Shown: positions 43,642 through 52,113 of the stretch, in pieces | How positions within the stretch are numbered: position 1 is the first letter of the stretch | Layout: each line of letters begins with the position of its first letter | Assembly: GCA_963839475.1 (NCBI GenBank) | Contig: CAWIVH010000017.1 | Span: 1-64,000 of the forward strand | DNA from: CAWIVH01 sp963839475 | Lineage (GTDB): Bacteria > Acidobacteriota > UBA6911 | Direction of reading: 5' to 3' | DNA: 64,000 nucleotides | Notes under the pieces: model-generated | Told to the model about the DNA's origin: nothing | What the model saw: only the letters and a program-made list of their open reading frames with translations | Database searches by the model: none | Position numbers and translations under genes: made by a program

Positions 43642-44216
43642 GATCGAGACCTGCGATCCAATTCGTGCAACAGCCAGGCTTTCGCGTGGTTCCAGTCCCG
43701 GAGCACAGTGTTGCGTGAAACCCCCAGAACCTCGGCGGTCTCCTCGACATCCAATCCTCCAAAGAAGCGCAGCTCCACCACCTGTGCTTCCCTCGCATCG
43801 AGTGCCGCCAGTGCTTTCAGCGCGTCATCCAGCGCGACCAGGTCGGCGTCCCGCCCGATGGAGGCAATCATGGCGTCGTCGAGCTCCACTTGCCGGGCGT
43901 CGCCTCCCCGCTTGCCCGAGGCGCGGGAGCGGCCGAACTCCACCAGGATCTGCCGCATCAGTCTCGCGGAGATCCCGTAGAAATGGGTGCGGTCTTTCCA
44001 GTCCACATTGGCGGCATCAATAAGGCGCAGATAGGCTTCGTGAACCAGGGCTGTGGTTTGCAGAGGGTGGCCCGCATGTTCGCGCTTCATATAGGAGTGA
44101 GCCAGCCGGCGCAGTTCGCTGTAGACCAGGGGAGTGAGTTTGTCCAGCGCGGCCTGATTGCCGGCGCGCCAATCCCGGAGCAGAACCGTAACCTGATGAA
44201 GGGAGCTGTTTTTCAG
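43638..44216 (-). CDS. ECF-type sigma factor (TIGR02999-like), start uncertain
   Basis: Up to 193 residues. Region 2: VTVLLRDWRAGNQAALDKLTPLVYSELRRLAHSYMKRE, TTALVHEAYLRLIDAANVDWKDRTHFYGISARLMRQILVEFGRSR. Region 4: LDAREAQVVELRFFGGLDVEETAEVLGVSRNTVLRDWNHAKAWLLHEL. The first ATG in frame (44090) cuts off most of region 2. The homologous N-terminus continues to a CTG at 44216 behind aaagggggg, which gives a normal length. An ATG at 44258 would join this frame only if the C6 run at 44220-44225 lost a base. Its stop overlaps the kinase start, the usual acidobacterial sigma-kinase arrangement. Confidence 0.85.
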   Translation of the reverse strand: MKNSSLHQVTVLLRDWRAGNQAALDKLTPLVYSELRRLAHSYMKREHAGHPLQTTALVHEAYLRLIDAANVDWKDRTHFYGISARLMRQILVEFGRSRASGKRGGDARQVELDDAMIASIGRDADLVALDDALKALAALDAREAQVVELRFFGGLDVEETAEVLGVSRNTVLRDWNHAKAWLLHELDRRSRS

Positions 44217-44258
44217 AGACCCCCCTTTCCAGCTGGAACCCGTTCTTGGATAGCCGCC

Positions 44259-44264
44259 ATTATA
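44259..44264 (-). promoter_or_regulatory. TATAAT -10 box upstream of the sigma-kinase unit
   Basis: A perfect TATAAT on the minus strand, about 40 bases before the probable CTG start. No good -35 hexamer is seen 17 bases further upstream (GATCAG), so it is a candidate only. Confidence 0.35.
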
Positions 44265-44507
44265 CAGCAGATTCTTTTATCCTGATCCATATAGCTGCCG
44301 TCGCACCAACCTTGCGCTATTACCGTAAACTATTGAAAGTAATAATTTTTTGGAGAGCCGGGCTCCATAGAGGGCTCTAAACCGGCCTGGAAGAATCTCA
44401 ACATCCGCTCTTTCGAAAAAAAACCACACACTCATGGGACTTTTTTGACCAGGTTTTCGCATGGGGGGCTGAGGACGGCATGAAGCCGGCCCGAAGCGAG
44501 GCCCCCC

Positions 44508-45251
44508 ATGAAACGTGGAACAGCACTTCTGATGACGGCAACAATGACGGTTTTCTTCGGTTTAGCCCGGAATATCCAAGGCGGCGAAAAGGCACGCGGA
44601 AACGACAACAGGGGAATGGCAACTTCCGGCATGCAGCAATCCGGCTTTCGTACCAACCGTCTTTCCTCCCGGCAGATGAAGATCTGGGCCAAGATCGAAC
44701 AGATCGCATCGGCCCGGGACGCTTCTGGCCAATCGTTGCACCCCAGGCTTGAGACCCTTTGGCGCCAAGTCGGGTCAAGCGGCCACACGATCTATATCGA
44801 CATGCGCGTCCCGGCTAACGAAAGCATGGCCGGCAAATTCGTAGTCGAGAAAACCGATCCTGAGGGAAAAAATCACATTCTTTCCATCCACCTTTGCCTT
44901 TCGACCATAGACAAAGCCAATACCTCGGTATGGGCTCGACGCGCCGACGGATTCATCCCGTTTGAAAAGCTGGACCGCGAAAAAAGGTATGCCGAGGTAT
45001 TGGGTCATGAACTGGAGCACGCTATCCGGACTATCCAGGATCCGGGATATGCAGCCCTTTCTGAAGAGCAGGACAGGCTGGAGGCCGAGTTCAATGAAAG
45101 GAGTCATAAAGACGGCAAGGTGATCTTCGATAGCGAGAGCAAGCTGAGAAGGCAAAAACTTGACTCCCTGGCAAAACTGGTTGAGGCCCCGGCCAATGCA
45201 GCGGAAATCGCCGTGTGGCGCGAACTGGCGAAGAACAGTGAGAAGAACTAA
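44508..45251 (+). CDS. Exported protein with HExxH motif, putative metallopeptidase
   Basis: 247 residues with a signal peptide (GTALLMTATMTVFFGLARNIQG). No family recognised. Near residue 165 stands EVLGHELEHAIRTIQDPG, an HExxH zinc motif (HELEH) in a helix, followed about 30 residues later by DRLEAEFNERSHKDG, where a third zinc ligand could be (Glu or His). The first half is helical (MKIWAKIEQIASARDASG) then beta (HTIYIDMRVPANESMAGKFVVE). The composition suggests an exported zinc peptidase of its own kind. It stands alone between a minus-strand unit and the convergent ATPase gene. Confidence 0.65.
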   Translation: MKRGTALLMTATMTVFFGLARNIQGGEKARGNDNRGMATSGMQQSGFRTNRLSSRQMKIWAKIEQIASARDASGQSLHPRLETLWRQVGSSGHTIYIDMRVPANESMAGKFVVEKTDPEGKNHILSIHLCLSTIDKANTSVWARRADGFIPFEKLDREKRYAEVLGHELEHAIRTIQDPGYAALSEEQDRLEAEFNERSHKDGKVIFDSESKLRRQKLDSLAKLVEAPANAAEIAVWRELAKNSEKN

Positions 45252-45282
45252 CTGACTACAACGCAACAGAGTGTCATTCGTT

Positions 45283-47094
45283 TCAACGGAGGTGCTCTTC
45301 GGTGTAGATTGAAAGCTCGACCATCCGCTCCAGCAGGCGATCCGGGGAGTGGCCCGGAAAATTCTTCAGCAGCAGTTCCTTCGCATACAAGCGGCAGATG
45401 TAGCGCAATTTAAGAGTGCGGACGCGCGCGGCGAAAACAAAATCTCGGTGGGCATTGTTGATGATGATCAGGTTCCGTTCCGCATCGAAGCGCGACCGCC
45501 AGGGCTCTCCGGGCGCCCGTTCGAAAGTATAGGCCGGAAGCCCCTGTCGAGAGCGAGGTTCTCGCGGCTCCTCCGGTATCAGCTGGTCCGTTACCGTTAT
45601 CTGAGCCTCTGCGGTGCACCGGGTATCCCCTTCCTCTGCAGTTACCGCCAGCCTAACCAATCCTGGTTCCGATCCCGATCTGAAATGGACTATTTCGGCA
45701 TCAGGATTCTCGATTTCACCGGCCCCTTCCAGGATCCGCCAATCCAACCGGAGTGAACGGTCCACCAGTCGGCGGCTGCGGTCCCTTGCGATGGCGCGGA
45801 AACTTCGGATCGTCGCCACCGGCATGGTACATGAGGCCGGCGTTATGACAATGCTGAAGAGCGGGCCAGGGAAATCGAAGAATTCCCTCTGCCGCGGAGC
45901 ATCCGCAGACCCTTCTCCTTCGATGTTTTCCATCGCCGGCTGCTCGGATCGATCTTCAGGCCCCGGCCGGGTCATGGGGGTCTTCCCTCTCTCGCGCCCA
46001 TCAGCGATCTCGAACCAGTCATACTCCTCAGCGGGAAGGCTGAGAAGAGCCTCGCGGAACGCCCTGTGGATGGAGCGAAGGATTTCGCGGCTGGCCCGCT
46101 CCTCCTCTGCCCGGCGTTGTTCCTCGATGGCAAGGGTTATTGCTGCCGCGACCGGCGCCATCGCTTCGCAGAGCGCGACGTAGCGATCGTCGTGCAGCAC
46201 TCCGGTTCTCGTCCCGGGTGTCAGGGTAAGGAATGGGGCGTCGATGATCCCCTCGGCTTGACCGAGATTCCATGGCGAGGTCTGAAAGAAGTCCAATGCA
46301 GTAATATCTTCCAGGACGCGCGTACCATGGCGATAGAGGCCAATTCTATTGTCGCCGCCCGATTCACCAAGGTAGACCTCGACGTACGCCTCACCGAATG
46401 GCGTTCGCGCCTGCGGCAGTTGGTGGAGCAGCTGCCCGTTGAATTCCCGCGGCACAACCTCGTAGCTTGCGCGCGCCGTCCTGTCGATGACCTTGATCCG
46501 TGCCCCGCTCTTTCGGATCCGGTCGCGCAGCTCGGAGGAAAGGTACCACTGCAATTTTTCACCGCTGAGCTGGCGGATTCCGGCCAGGAGGGGCTGAACC
46601 GTGACTTCGGTCCCTTTCTCCGCAAAAAGGCGGCGGCGCTCGGAGACCTCGTACGTCGGATTGCCCTTGCGCATGCGCATCTCCCAGGTACGCCCGTCCA
46701 GGGCAGCGGAGGTCAGGGTGAGTTCCTCGCCCAGAGTCCAGAAGCTCAATAGCCCGATGCCAAACTCGCCCTGAATTCCCGTCCTCTGGGTTGGATTCAG
46801 GTAACGCTTGATGGAATCGCAGATATGGGTCGCAACATAGTGGAAGTCGGGGAGTCCGTCTTCCGTCCGCGGAATCCCCGCTCCGTCGTCGGCAATCCTG
46901 AGAAAGTAGCGCCCATGCTCTTTTCCGCGGGTGATGGTGATATTGGCCGCGCCGGCGTCAATCGAGTTCTCCACCAGCTCTGCGACCGCTTTCAAGGGAT
47001 TCTGCTGCGAAAGAGCGATGATCGTTATGGCGTTCCAGTCATCGCCGATTCTCAACTTCCCGCCTTGCCTTGTAGACCGGGATTTAGTTCCCAT
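45283..47094 (-). CDS. GHKL ATPase of the Hsp90/MutL/MORC type
   Basis: 603 residues. Bergerat-fold motifs: N box AVAELVENSIDAGA (38-49; Glu39, Asn43), G1 IADDGAGIP (about 67-75), G2 QGEFGIGLLSF (about 108-118), and a later EKGTEVTVQPL strand. The S5-like domain follows (SGEKLQWYLSSELRDRIRKSGARIKVIDR, ...RIGLYRHGTRVLEDI). The C-terminal half (about 360-600) holds an ordered region (FRAIARDRSRRLVDRSLRLDWRILEG, RCTAEAQITV) and ends in a helical part. It best resembles MutL/MORC-type ATPases and not chaperone Hsp90. The start overlaps the stop of the preceding SNF2-like gene (TAATG), so both belong to one transcript. Bacterial MORC-like ATPases are reported next to helicases and restriction systems. 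Confidence 0.82.
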   Translation of the reverse strand: MGTKSRSTRQGGKLRIGDDWNAITIIALSQQNPLKAVAELVENSIDAGAANITITRGKEHGRYFLRIADDGAGIPRTEDGLPDFHYVATHICDSIKRYLNPTQRTGIQGEFGIGLLSFWTLGEELTLTSAALDGRTWEMRMRKGNPTYEVSERRRLFAEKGTEVTVQPLLAGIRQLSGEKLQWYLSSELRDRIRKSGARIKVIDRTARASYEVVPREFNGQLLHQLPQARTPFGEAYVEVYLGESGGDNRIGLYRHGTRVLEDITALDFFQTSPWNLGQAEGIIDAPFLTLTPGTRTGVLHDDRYVALCEAMAPVAAAITLAIEEQRRAEEERASREILRSIHRAFREALLSLPAEEYDWFEIADGRERGKTPMTRPGPEDRSEQPAMENIEGEGSADAPRQREFFDFPGPLFSIVITPASCTMPVATIRSFRAIARDRSRRLVDRSLRLDWRILEGAGEIENPDAEIVHFRSGSEPGLVRLAVTAEEGDTRCTAEAQITVTDQLIPEEPREPRSRQGLPAYTFERAPGEPWRSRFDAERNLIIINNAHRDFVFAARVRTLKLRYICRLYAKELLLKNFPGHSPDRLLERMVELSIYTEEHLR

Positions 47095-47571
47095 TATTTC
47101 AATGGTCCTTCACTGGCGCCCAATAGCTCCTGGATGGCATCGGCCACCGGCCCCGGGGGCGCTGATTTGTCGGTTGAATACTGCTGCATCAGGGTCAGCG
47201 ATTTGGCCCCAGATGACACGAGCATGGGGCGCGCAGCGAATCAGCCAGCCCGTCGGGCTCTTCCATCCGGCGCTCCACCGCCAGCGCCCGCGCAAGGCAG
47301 CTGGCCGCCTGAAGCAGGGCCTCGCGCTCTTCTTCAAGGAATTGCATGAGAATTGTCTTCGGGAAAAGCTTCGGATCTCGACCGCATAGGACAGTCCGCT
47401 CTCTGACTTCACTTCGAAGTTGGAGTAGACGGGATGCTGGGGATCGAAATTCCGTATGCGCATCTGCTCGGTTTGAGCGCGGTATTGGCGGCGGGCAATT
47501 TCATCCTCATCCGTGGTTCTCCAGTCTGTCGGGGATGGAATTTTCGCCTTCAAGGCATCCTTTATTTTCAT
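47094..47571 (-). pseudogene. SNF2-helicase-like gene reduced to its two ends
   Basis: From ATG 47571 (gggag upstream) the frame reads MKIKDALKAKIPSPTDWRTT, DEDEIARRQYRAQTEQMRIRNFDPQHPVYSNFEVKSESGLSYAVEIR. This looks like the N-terminus of a bacterial SNF2/SWIM-type helicase. At about 47385 the frame moves to one reading FPKTILMQFLEEEREALLQAASCLARALAVERR, MEEPDGLADSLRAP. A second shift at a CCCC run leads to MLVSSGAKSLTLMQQYSTDK, APPGPVADAIQELLGAS, and TAA overlapping the ATPase start. The helicase core between the ends is absent. I infer a large internal deletion. The SNF2 link is a family-memory judgement, not a search result. Confidence 0.5.
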
Positions 47572-47697
47572 CGCAGCGCTCCCGATAAATGTGGACATAC
47601 GATCGAGGACGTGTTCCCTCCAGCGAAGGTCGAGGATAGCACAAAGGCATGGATCAGTTCAGAAGGGATCGCAGACCATTTAGTGTAATATTCTAAA

Positions 47698-48750
47698 ATG
47701 GATACCTTTCCAAGGAGGATCTGGCAAATCAATAGAGCCGGGTCTCTCGACCGTTTGAGACTCATCCAGAACCAACTCCCGGCCCCGGGTGAGCATGAAG
47801 CCCGCGTCCGCTTGGAGGCGGTGGGGCTCAATTTCGCCGATGTCTTCGCCTGCCTCGGCCTGTATTCGGCAACGCCGCGCGGAGCTTTCATTCCAGGACT
47901 CGAATATGCGGGTGTCGTCGAATGCACCGGATCCGCGGTCCTTTCGTTCAAACCGGGAGACAGGGTGATGGGCGGCATACGCTTCGGAGGTTATGCCACC
48001 TGCCTCAATGTCGATGCACGATACCTGTACCCGCTGCCGACCGGCTGGAGTTCGGAAGAGGGCGCCGCATTCCCAGTGCAGGTTTTGACAGCATGGTATG
48101 CCCTGGCGGAACTGGGTGCGGTTCGCCACGGAAGCATGGTGCTTGTGCACTCTGCTGCCGGTGGCGTCGGTCTCCAGGCGCTGGCGATCTTGCACAAACT
48201 TGGCGCCAGGGTTGTCGCCACGGTAGGGCGGCCGGAGAAGGTTGAGTTCCTGCTCGCTCGAAAAGGCCTCTCCCGGGAGCAGATCATCGTGCGCGACCCG
48301 CGAAGGTTCAGCGCTCAACTGGAAAACGCACTATCGGGAACCGGGGCAAGGGGATTCGATGTGATCCTCGACTCTGTAGCCGGTGAATTTTTCCAACCCG
48401 GCTACCGCAGGCTGAATCCCGGCGGGCGGCTGATACTTTACGGAGCCGCCAGCATGATGCCGACGGGAAGGCGCCCTAATTATCTCAAGCTCGCATGGAG
48501 CTATCTGAAGCGACCGAGGCCCAATCCGCTGGAGATGATTTCAGAAAACAAAAGCATCATGGGTTTCAACCTGATCTGGCTCTGGAAGCAGCACGCATTA
48601 TTCCATGCCATGATGACCAGGATCATGCAGCTTGAACTCCCACCGCCTCATATCGGAGCTCGCTTCCCTTTCGAAGCGGCGCCTCAGGCCCTGCGCCATC
48701 TCCAGAGCGGGGTCTCCGTTGGAAAAGTGGTTTTAAGCATCCGCGCCTGA
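47698..48750 (+). CDS. Medium-chain NADPH:quinone-type oxidoreductase (VAT-1-like)
   Basis: 350 residues. N-terminal GroES-like domain: LPAPGEHEARVRLEAVGLNFADVFACLGLY, IPGLEYAGVVECTGSAVLSFKPGDRVMG. Rossmann domain: EEGAAFPVQVLTAWYALAEL, MVLVHSAAGGVGLQALAILHKLGARVVATVGR. No catalytic-zinc Cys/His set is seen, so this is the zinc-free quinone reductase/VAT-1 branch of the MDR superfamily. The ending QALRHLQSGVSVGKVVLSI is typical. It would reduce quinones or activated alkenes with NAD(P)H. Single gene with no partners. Confidence 0.9.
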   Translation: MDTFPRRIWQINRAGSLDRLRLIQNQLPAPGEHEARVRLEAVGLNFADVFACLGLYSATPRGAFIPGLEYAGVVECTGSAVLSFKPGDRVMGGIRFGGYATCLNVDARYLYPLPTGWSSEEGAAFPVQVLTAWYALAELGAVRHGSMVLVHSAAGGVGLQALAILHKLGARVVATVGRPEKVEFLLARKGLSREQIIVRDPRRFSAQLENALSGTGARGFDVILDSVAGEFFQPGYRRLNPGGRLILYGAASMMPTGRRPNYLKLAWSYLKRPRPNPLEMISENKSIMGFNLIWLWKQHALFHAMMTRIMQLELPPPHIGARFPFEAAPQALRHLQSGVSVGKVVLSIRA

Positions 48751-48764
48751 ATGGTGCAAGATGA

Positions 48765-49006
48765 ACCGGCCGCACCAGGCTGTCGAGCGAGGGTTCTCCC
48801 ATTAATGGGTAGCGGCCGAGGTCATGCGCGCGGACGCAGCCAGCTGCCTCCAGGATTCCCACCGCAATCGGCAGATCGAACGCCGGACCTTCTTTCTTTA
48901 CGTCCGCGGGCGCCCAGTTGATCGTGATGTACTGCCCGCGCAGATTGTAACCGCAGTTGCGCAGCGCCACTTTCACCCGTTAAATGCTCTCTCGAACCGT
49001 AGTGTC
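48765..49006 (-). pseudogene. comM: ComM/YifB Mg-chelatase-like ATPase, internal fragment
   Basis: The minus strand encodes TVRESI, a TAA stop, then RVKVALRNCGYNLRGQYITI and NWAPADVKKEGPAFDLPIAVGILEAAGCVR, and AHDLGRYPLMGEPSLDSLVRPV. This is the N-terminal S5-like region of ComM/YifB (VRAALRNSG-YNLPGQ-ITINLAPADVKKEG-PAFDLPIAVGIL). Both the first ~35 residues and the AAA+ domain are missing, and an in-frame TAA (48981-48983 region) breaks the fragment. It is a relic; ComM aids natural transformation in other bacteria. Confidence 0.8.
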
Positions 49007-49183
49007 AGGCAGCCTCTATTATCACGAGCAATCTCGCAATTGCGGATAAATCCGAGAGCTTCAAATCCACGGCACCTTTGATCCTGCCGGCAGGGTTCTG
49101 GGAAGAGCGGTCGGGGACCTGAAGGGTCGCTACAAACAATAAACCGCCGCTCTGGGCCGTCTCAATCAGTAGATATACGATTG

Positions 49184-49675
49184 CTATCCTTCGCGCTTGC
49201 GCAGCTCTTTGTCGACCCAGAAAATTGCGTTGGTGCTCTCGCCGATCATTTTCAGCTTTTCAACATATTCCGTCACACGAGCTTCTTCCTCGACCTGCTC
49301 GGCGATATACCACATCATCAGATTTTGTGTGGCGTAGTCCTTTTCCGCCAGTGCAAGTTCGTACAGATGGTGAACCATTTTTGTGACTTCCACCTCGTGA
49401 TCGAGGGTTTTCTCGAAGACCTCGCGAGTCGACTTGAATTCCTGCGCCGGCGCAGCGACAGCCTGGATCTGCACCCTTCCGCCACGTTCGATAATGTAAT
49501 CGAAAAGCTTAAGAGCGTGGGCCAGTTCCTCCTTCGACTGCACGCGCATCCAGTGCGAAAACCCTTTGAGGTTGTGAGATTCGCTCCAGGCAGCCATGGA
49601 AAGGTATAGGTTCGAGGAGTACATCTCCTCCCGGATCTGCTCGTTAAGAGCGTCCTGCATTTTCTTGCTGATCAT
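49184..49675 (-). CDS. ftnA: Bacterial non-haem ferritin
   Basis: Iron-storage protein that oxidises Fe2+ and stores ferric mineral in a 24-mer. 163 residues. Ferroxidase ligands: NEQIREEMYSSNLYLSM (Glu17), SKEELAHALKLFDYIIERGG (Glu50, His53), and AEQVEEEARVTEYVEKL (Glu near 128-131). The MAAWSESHNLKGFSHWMRVQS block is characteristic of FtnA and not of Dps or bacterioferritin (no haem Met). Ribosome site aaaggag precedes the start. Monocistronic. Confidence 0.95.
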   Translation of the reverse strand: MISKKMQDALNEQIREEMYSSNLYLSMAAWSESHNLKGFSHWMRVQSKEELAHALKLFDYIIERGGRVQIQAVAAPAQEFKSTREVFEKTLDHEVEVTKMVHHLYELALAEKDYATQNLMMWYIAEQVEEEARVTEYVEKLKMIGESTNAIFWVDKELRKREG

Positions 49676-49926
49676 CGTTCACTCCTTTTGAATAGGCATC
49701 CACTCATTCTCCGCCGAACCGATCCTCTGTTAAAGCTGATCGAAATCCGGTCCGCTCCACTGGTACGAAGCGGGCCAAAATACATACATAAGCATAGCAT
49801 TTTTTGGTCCCACGGGACCCGCCGTCCATACGATGTCGGCGGCAGAGCATGGCGACTTTTTTTCCGATACGGGGATCCCCTGGAGTTCGGTGGCAAAATA
49901 GCCGCAAAAATAGCGGATGCAACCCA

Positions 49927-50520
49927 TTATCCTTTCCGCAATGCCTTGGTCTTTTCTTTCCTTGGCCGGCCGATGGATCCAGCCAGTATCCGACGTCCCA
50001 ATCTCGATTCCAACGCCGACACAAACCTCTTGTCCCCTGCCGGGCGACCCGTCCGCGTGTGCAGCCGGATCGTTGCCAGCATCCCTTCATCTTCCTTCTC
50101 AGCCAGCCATGCCGACCAATCTTCCGTCCTTACAGGCACCAATCCTTGTTGCGAACTCAACATCGGATCCTTCCGAAAACCGCAATGTGCCCCGGCGCTA
50201 CTCCAGGGATATTGCTCCGCTTTGCGCACCATCCGTGCCCGCACAGGATTCCTCGCTACGTACCACACTGCCGTTATCCGCTGCTCATCGTCCGGAGCGC
50301 ATGAAAACGGCCGCCCTTGCCAAAATCTTCCCGTCATCCCTACCTTGAAGTTGATATGCTGCGTGTAGCGCAGGCCCAACGGCCTGAAGACTATGCCGAA
50401 CGTTTGCGCCTTTTCAGGTATACACACCGGATGAACGTTGTTCGTCATCAGGCAGTATGCCATCTTAAGGACAAGCCCAGTGGCGACCAAGATATAATGG
50501 GTTGCGTCCCCTATTTTCAC
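49927..50520 (-). pseudogene. REP-associated tyrosine transposase (RAYT), degenerate
   Basis: From about 50460 the frame shows MAYCLMTNNVHPVCIPEKAQTFGIVFRPLGLRYTQHIN, MTGRFWQGRPFSCAPDDEQRITAVWYVARNPVRARMVRKAEQYPWSSAGAH. This is the second half of the Y1/RAYT domain, with the nucleophile Tyr probably in AVWYVARNPVRARM. The HUH pair is damaged: NNVHPV stands where NHVHLV is expected, so one His is lost. The N-terminal ~50 residues are replaced by unrelated sequence. The C-terminal part (HTRTGRPAGDKRFVSALESRLGRR) is intact. Probably inactive. Confidence 0.75.
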
Positions 50521-50697
50521 CCTATTTTCATGTTACAGTAGCGTAACAGAGATGACCGTGCGGAAGGCAGGCTATTCAAAATCCCCGTCGAATTCGTGGA
50601 GGAATGCAAAGATTATTAGAGCTAACCCCGTCGATTGGTGATTGCCACCCATCCCGACCGGGCCGAGTCGGCGGGTGCGCCGTGAAGGAGACCGGGC

Positions 50698-51930
50698 ATG
50701 AGCAGGGCTGCAAGGGAATTCCAGGTCTTTGTCAAACCGGCAGGAGCCGCCTGCAACCTCGATTGCCAATATTGCTATTATCGCGAAAAGGCACACCTAT
50801 ATCCCGATTCCAGCCCGCTCCGAATGTCGGATGGTCTGCTTGAGCAGTACATCGCCCAACACATCAGGGCGGCAGCCGGGCCCGAAGTGGATTTTTCCTG
50901 GCATGGGGGAGAACCCACCGTACTGGGCCTCAATTTTTTCCGGAAGGCGATGGAGCTTGAAAAAAAGCACAAGCCGCCGGGCTGGAGCATTCGGAACGGC
51001 ATTCAGACCAATGGTCTTCTGATGGATGATGAGTGGTGCCGTTTTTTTTCGAGCGAGGGATTCAATGTCGGCCTGAGCCTCGACGGACCAGCGGAACTGC
51101 ACGACCCTTATCGCATCACCCGAGGAGGCAAACCCACGCACGCCCAGGCCATGCGAGCATACGACCTCCTGCTCGCGCATCGTGTCCCGACCGATATCCT
51201 TTGCGTCGTGCACAATTTAAACGTGCTTCACCCCCTCACCGTGTACCGTTTTTTCCGCAAGATCGGTGTTCGCTCGCTGGGGTTTCTTCCGGCTGTGGAG
51301 CAAGCGCCAGACAAAGAAAACGGCGTCAGCGAACAGACGCCCCCCGCCGAACTCTATGGATCCTTCCTCTGCAAAGTATTCGATGAATGGCACGCGCGCG
51401 ATGTCGGTCGCATTATGGTTCAGATTTTCGATGAGGCCGCCCGGCCCGCGCTGGGCCTGGACCATTCATTGTGTGTCTTTCGCAGGACGTGCGGCCAGAT
51501 CCCCGTACTGGAGCACAACGGCGACTTCTTTCCCTGCGATCATTATGTCGACACCGAACACCGACTGGGAAATATCCATGAGACGCCGCTCGGACAACTG
51601 CTGGACAGTCAAGCGCAAAACGACTTCGGAGAAGCAAAGCGGGATTCCCTTCCCGGCTATTGCCGCCAATGCGAAGTCCTCAACATGTGCAACGGAGGGT
51701 GCCCCAAATACAGATTCATCCTTACGCCGGATGGGGAGCCGGGATTGAACTACCTCTGTGTCGGGTTGAAGCAATTCTTCCTGCACTGCCGTGCGCCGCT
51801 GGCGAGATTGGTTTCCCGGCAACACAGCCCGGAGCCTGTCATCCGGCCGGCGCCCTCTCACTACGGCCGCAACGATCCTTGCCCGTGCGGCAGCGGCCGC
51901 AAATTTAAAAAGTGCTGCGGTGGCGGATAG
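50698..51930 (+). CDS. Anaerobic sulfatase-maturating enzyme (radical SAM, anSME)
   Basis: 410 residues. Radical SAM cluster: AACNLDCQYCYYREKAHLY (C-x3-C-x2-C with the anSME YYREK variant), then DFSWHGGEPTVLGLNFF and IQTNGLLMDDEWCRFF, NVGLSLDGPAELHDPYR. Two SPASM auxiliary clusters follow: TCGQIPVLEHNGDFFPCDHYV and YCRQCEVLNMCNGGCPKY. It oxidises a Ser or Cys of sulfatases to formylglycine. A C-terminal SEC-C motif (RNDPCPCGSGRKFKKCCGG) is fused on. No sulfatase gene is in this window. Start ATG 50698 has gagac upstream and gives family length plus the SEC-C tail. Confidence 0.93.
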   Translation: MSRAAREFQVFVKPAGAACNLDCQYCYYREKAHLYPDSSPLRMSDGLLEQYIAQHIRAAAGPEVDFSWHGGEPTVLGLNFFRKAMELEKKHKPPGWSIRNGIQTNGLLMDDEWCRFFSSEGFNVGLSLDGPAELHDPYRITRGGKPTHAQAMRAYDLLLAHRVPTDILCVVHNLNVLHPLTVYRFFRKIGVRSLGFLPAVEQAPDKENGVSEQTPPAELYGSFLCKVFDEWHARDVGRIMVQIFDEAARPALGLDHSLCVFRRTCGQIPVLEHNGDFFPCDHYVDTEHRLGNIHETPLGQLLDSQAQNDFGEAKRDSLPGYCRQCEVLNMCNGGCPKYRFILTPDGEPGLNYLCVGLKQFFLHCRAPLARLVSRQHSPEPVIRPAPSHYGRNDPCPCGSGRKFKKCCGGG

Positions 51931-52113
51931 GCTGTCCTGTCCGATCGAGAAACGGGAAAGCAACCCATCCGACGCGATCGAGGGTGCCTCCAGTGATTTT
52001 TCTGTTGTCCCGAGGGCCCAATCCGTGGAAAGTTGGCAATTAACTGGCAACCAGCATTTTTTTTGCAGCGGACGCATGTACGAGTGAGAGACTCATCAAG
52101 GAGCATACCAGCC

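Noticed and set aside
45614..46752. Plus-strand ORFs opposite the GHKL ATPase
   Set aside because: Ser/Arg-rich shadows of a conserved gene.
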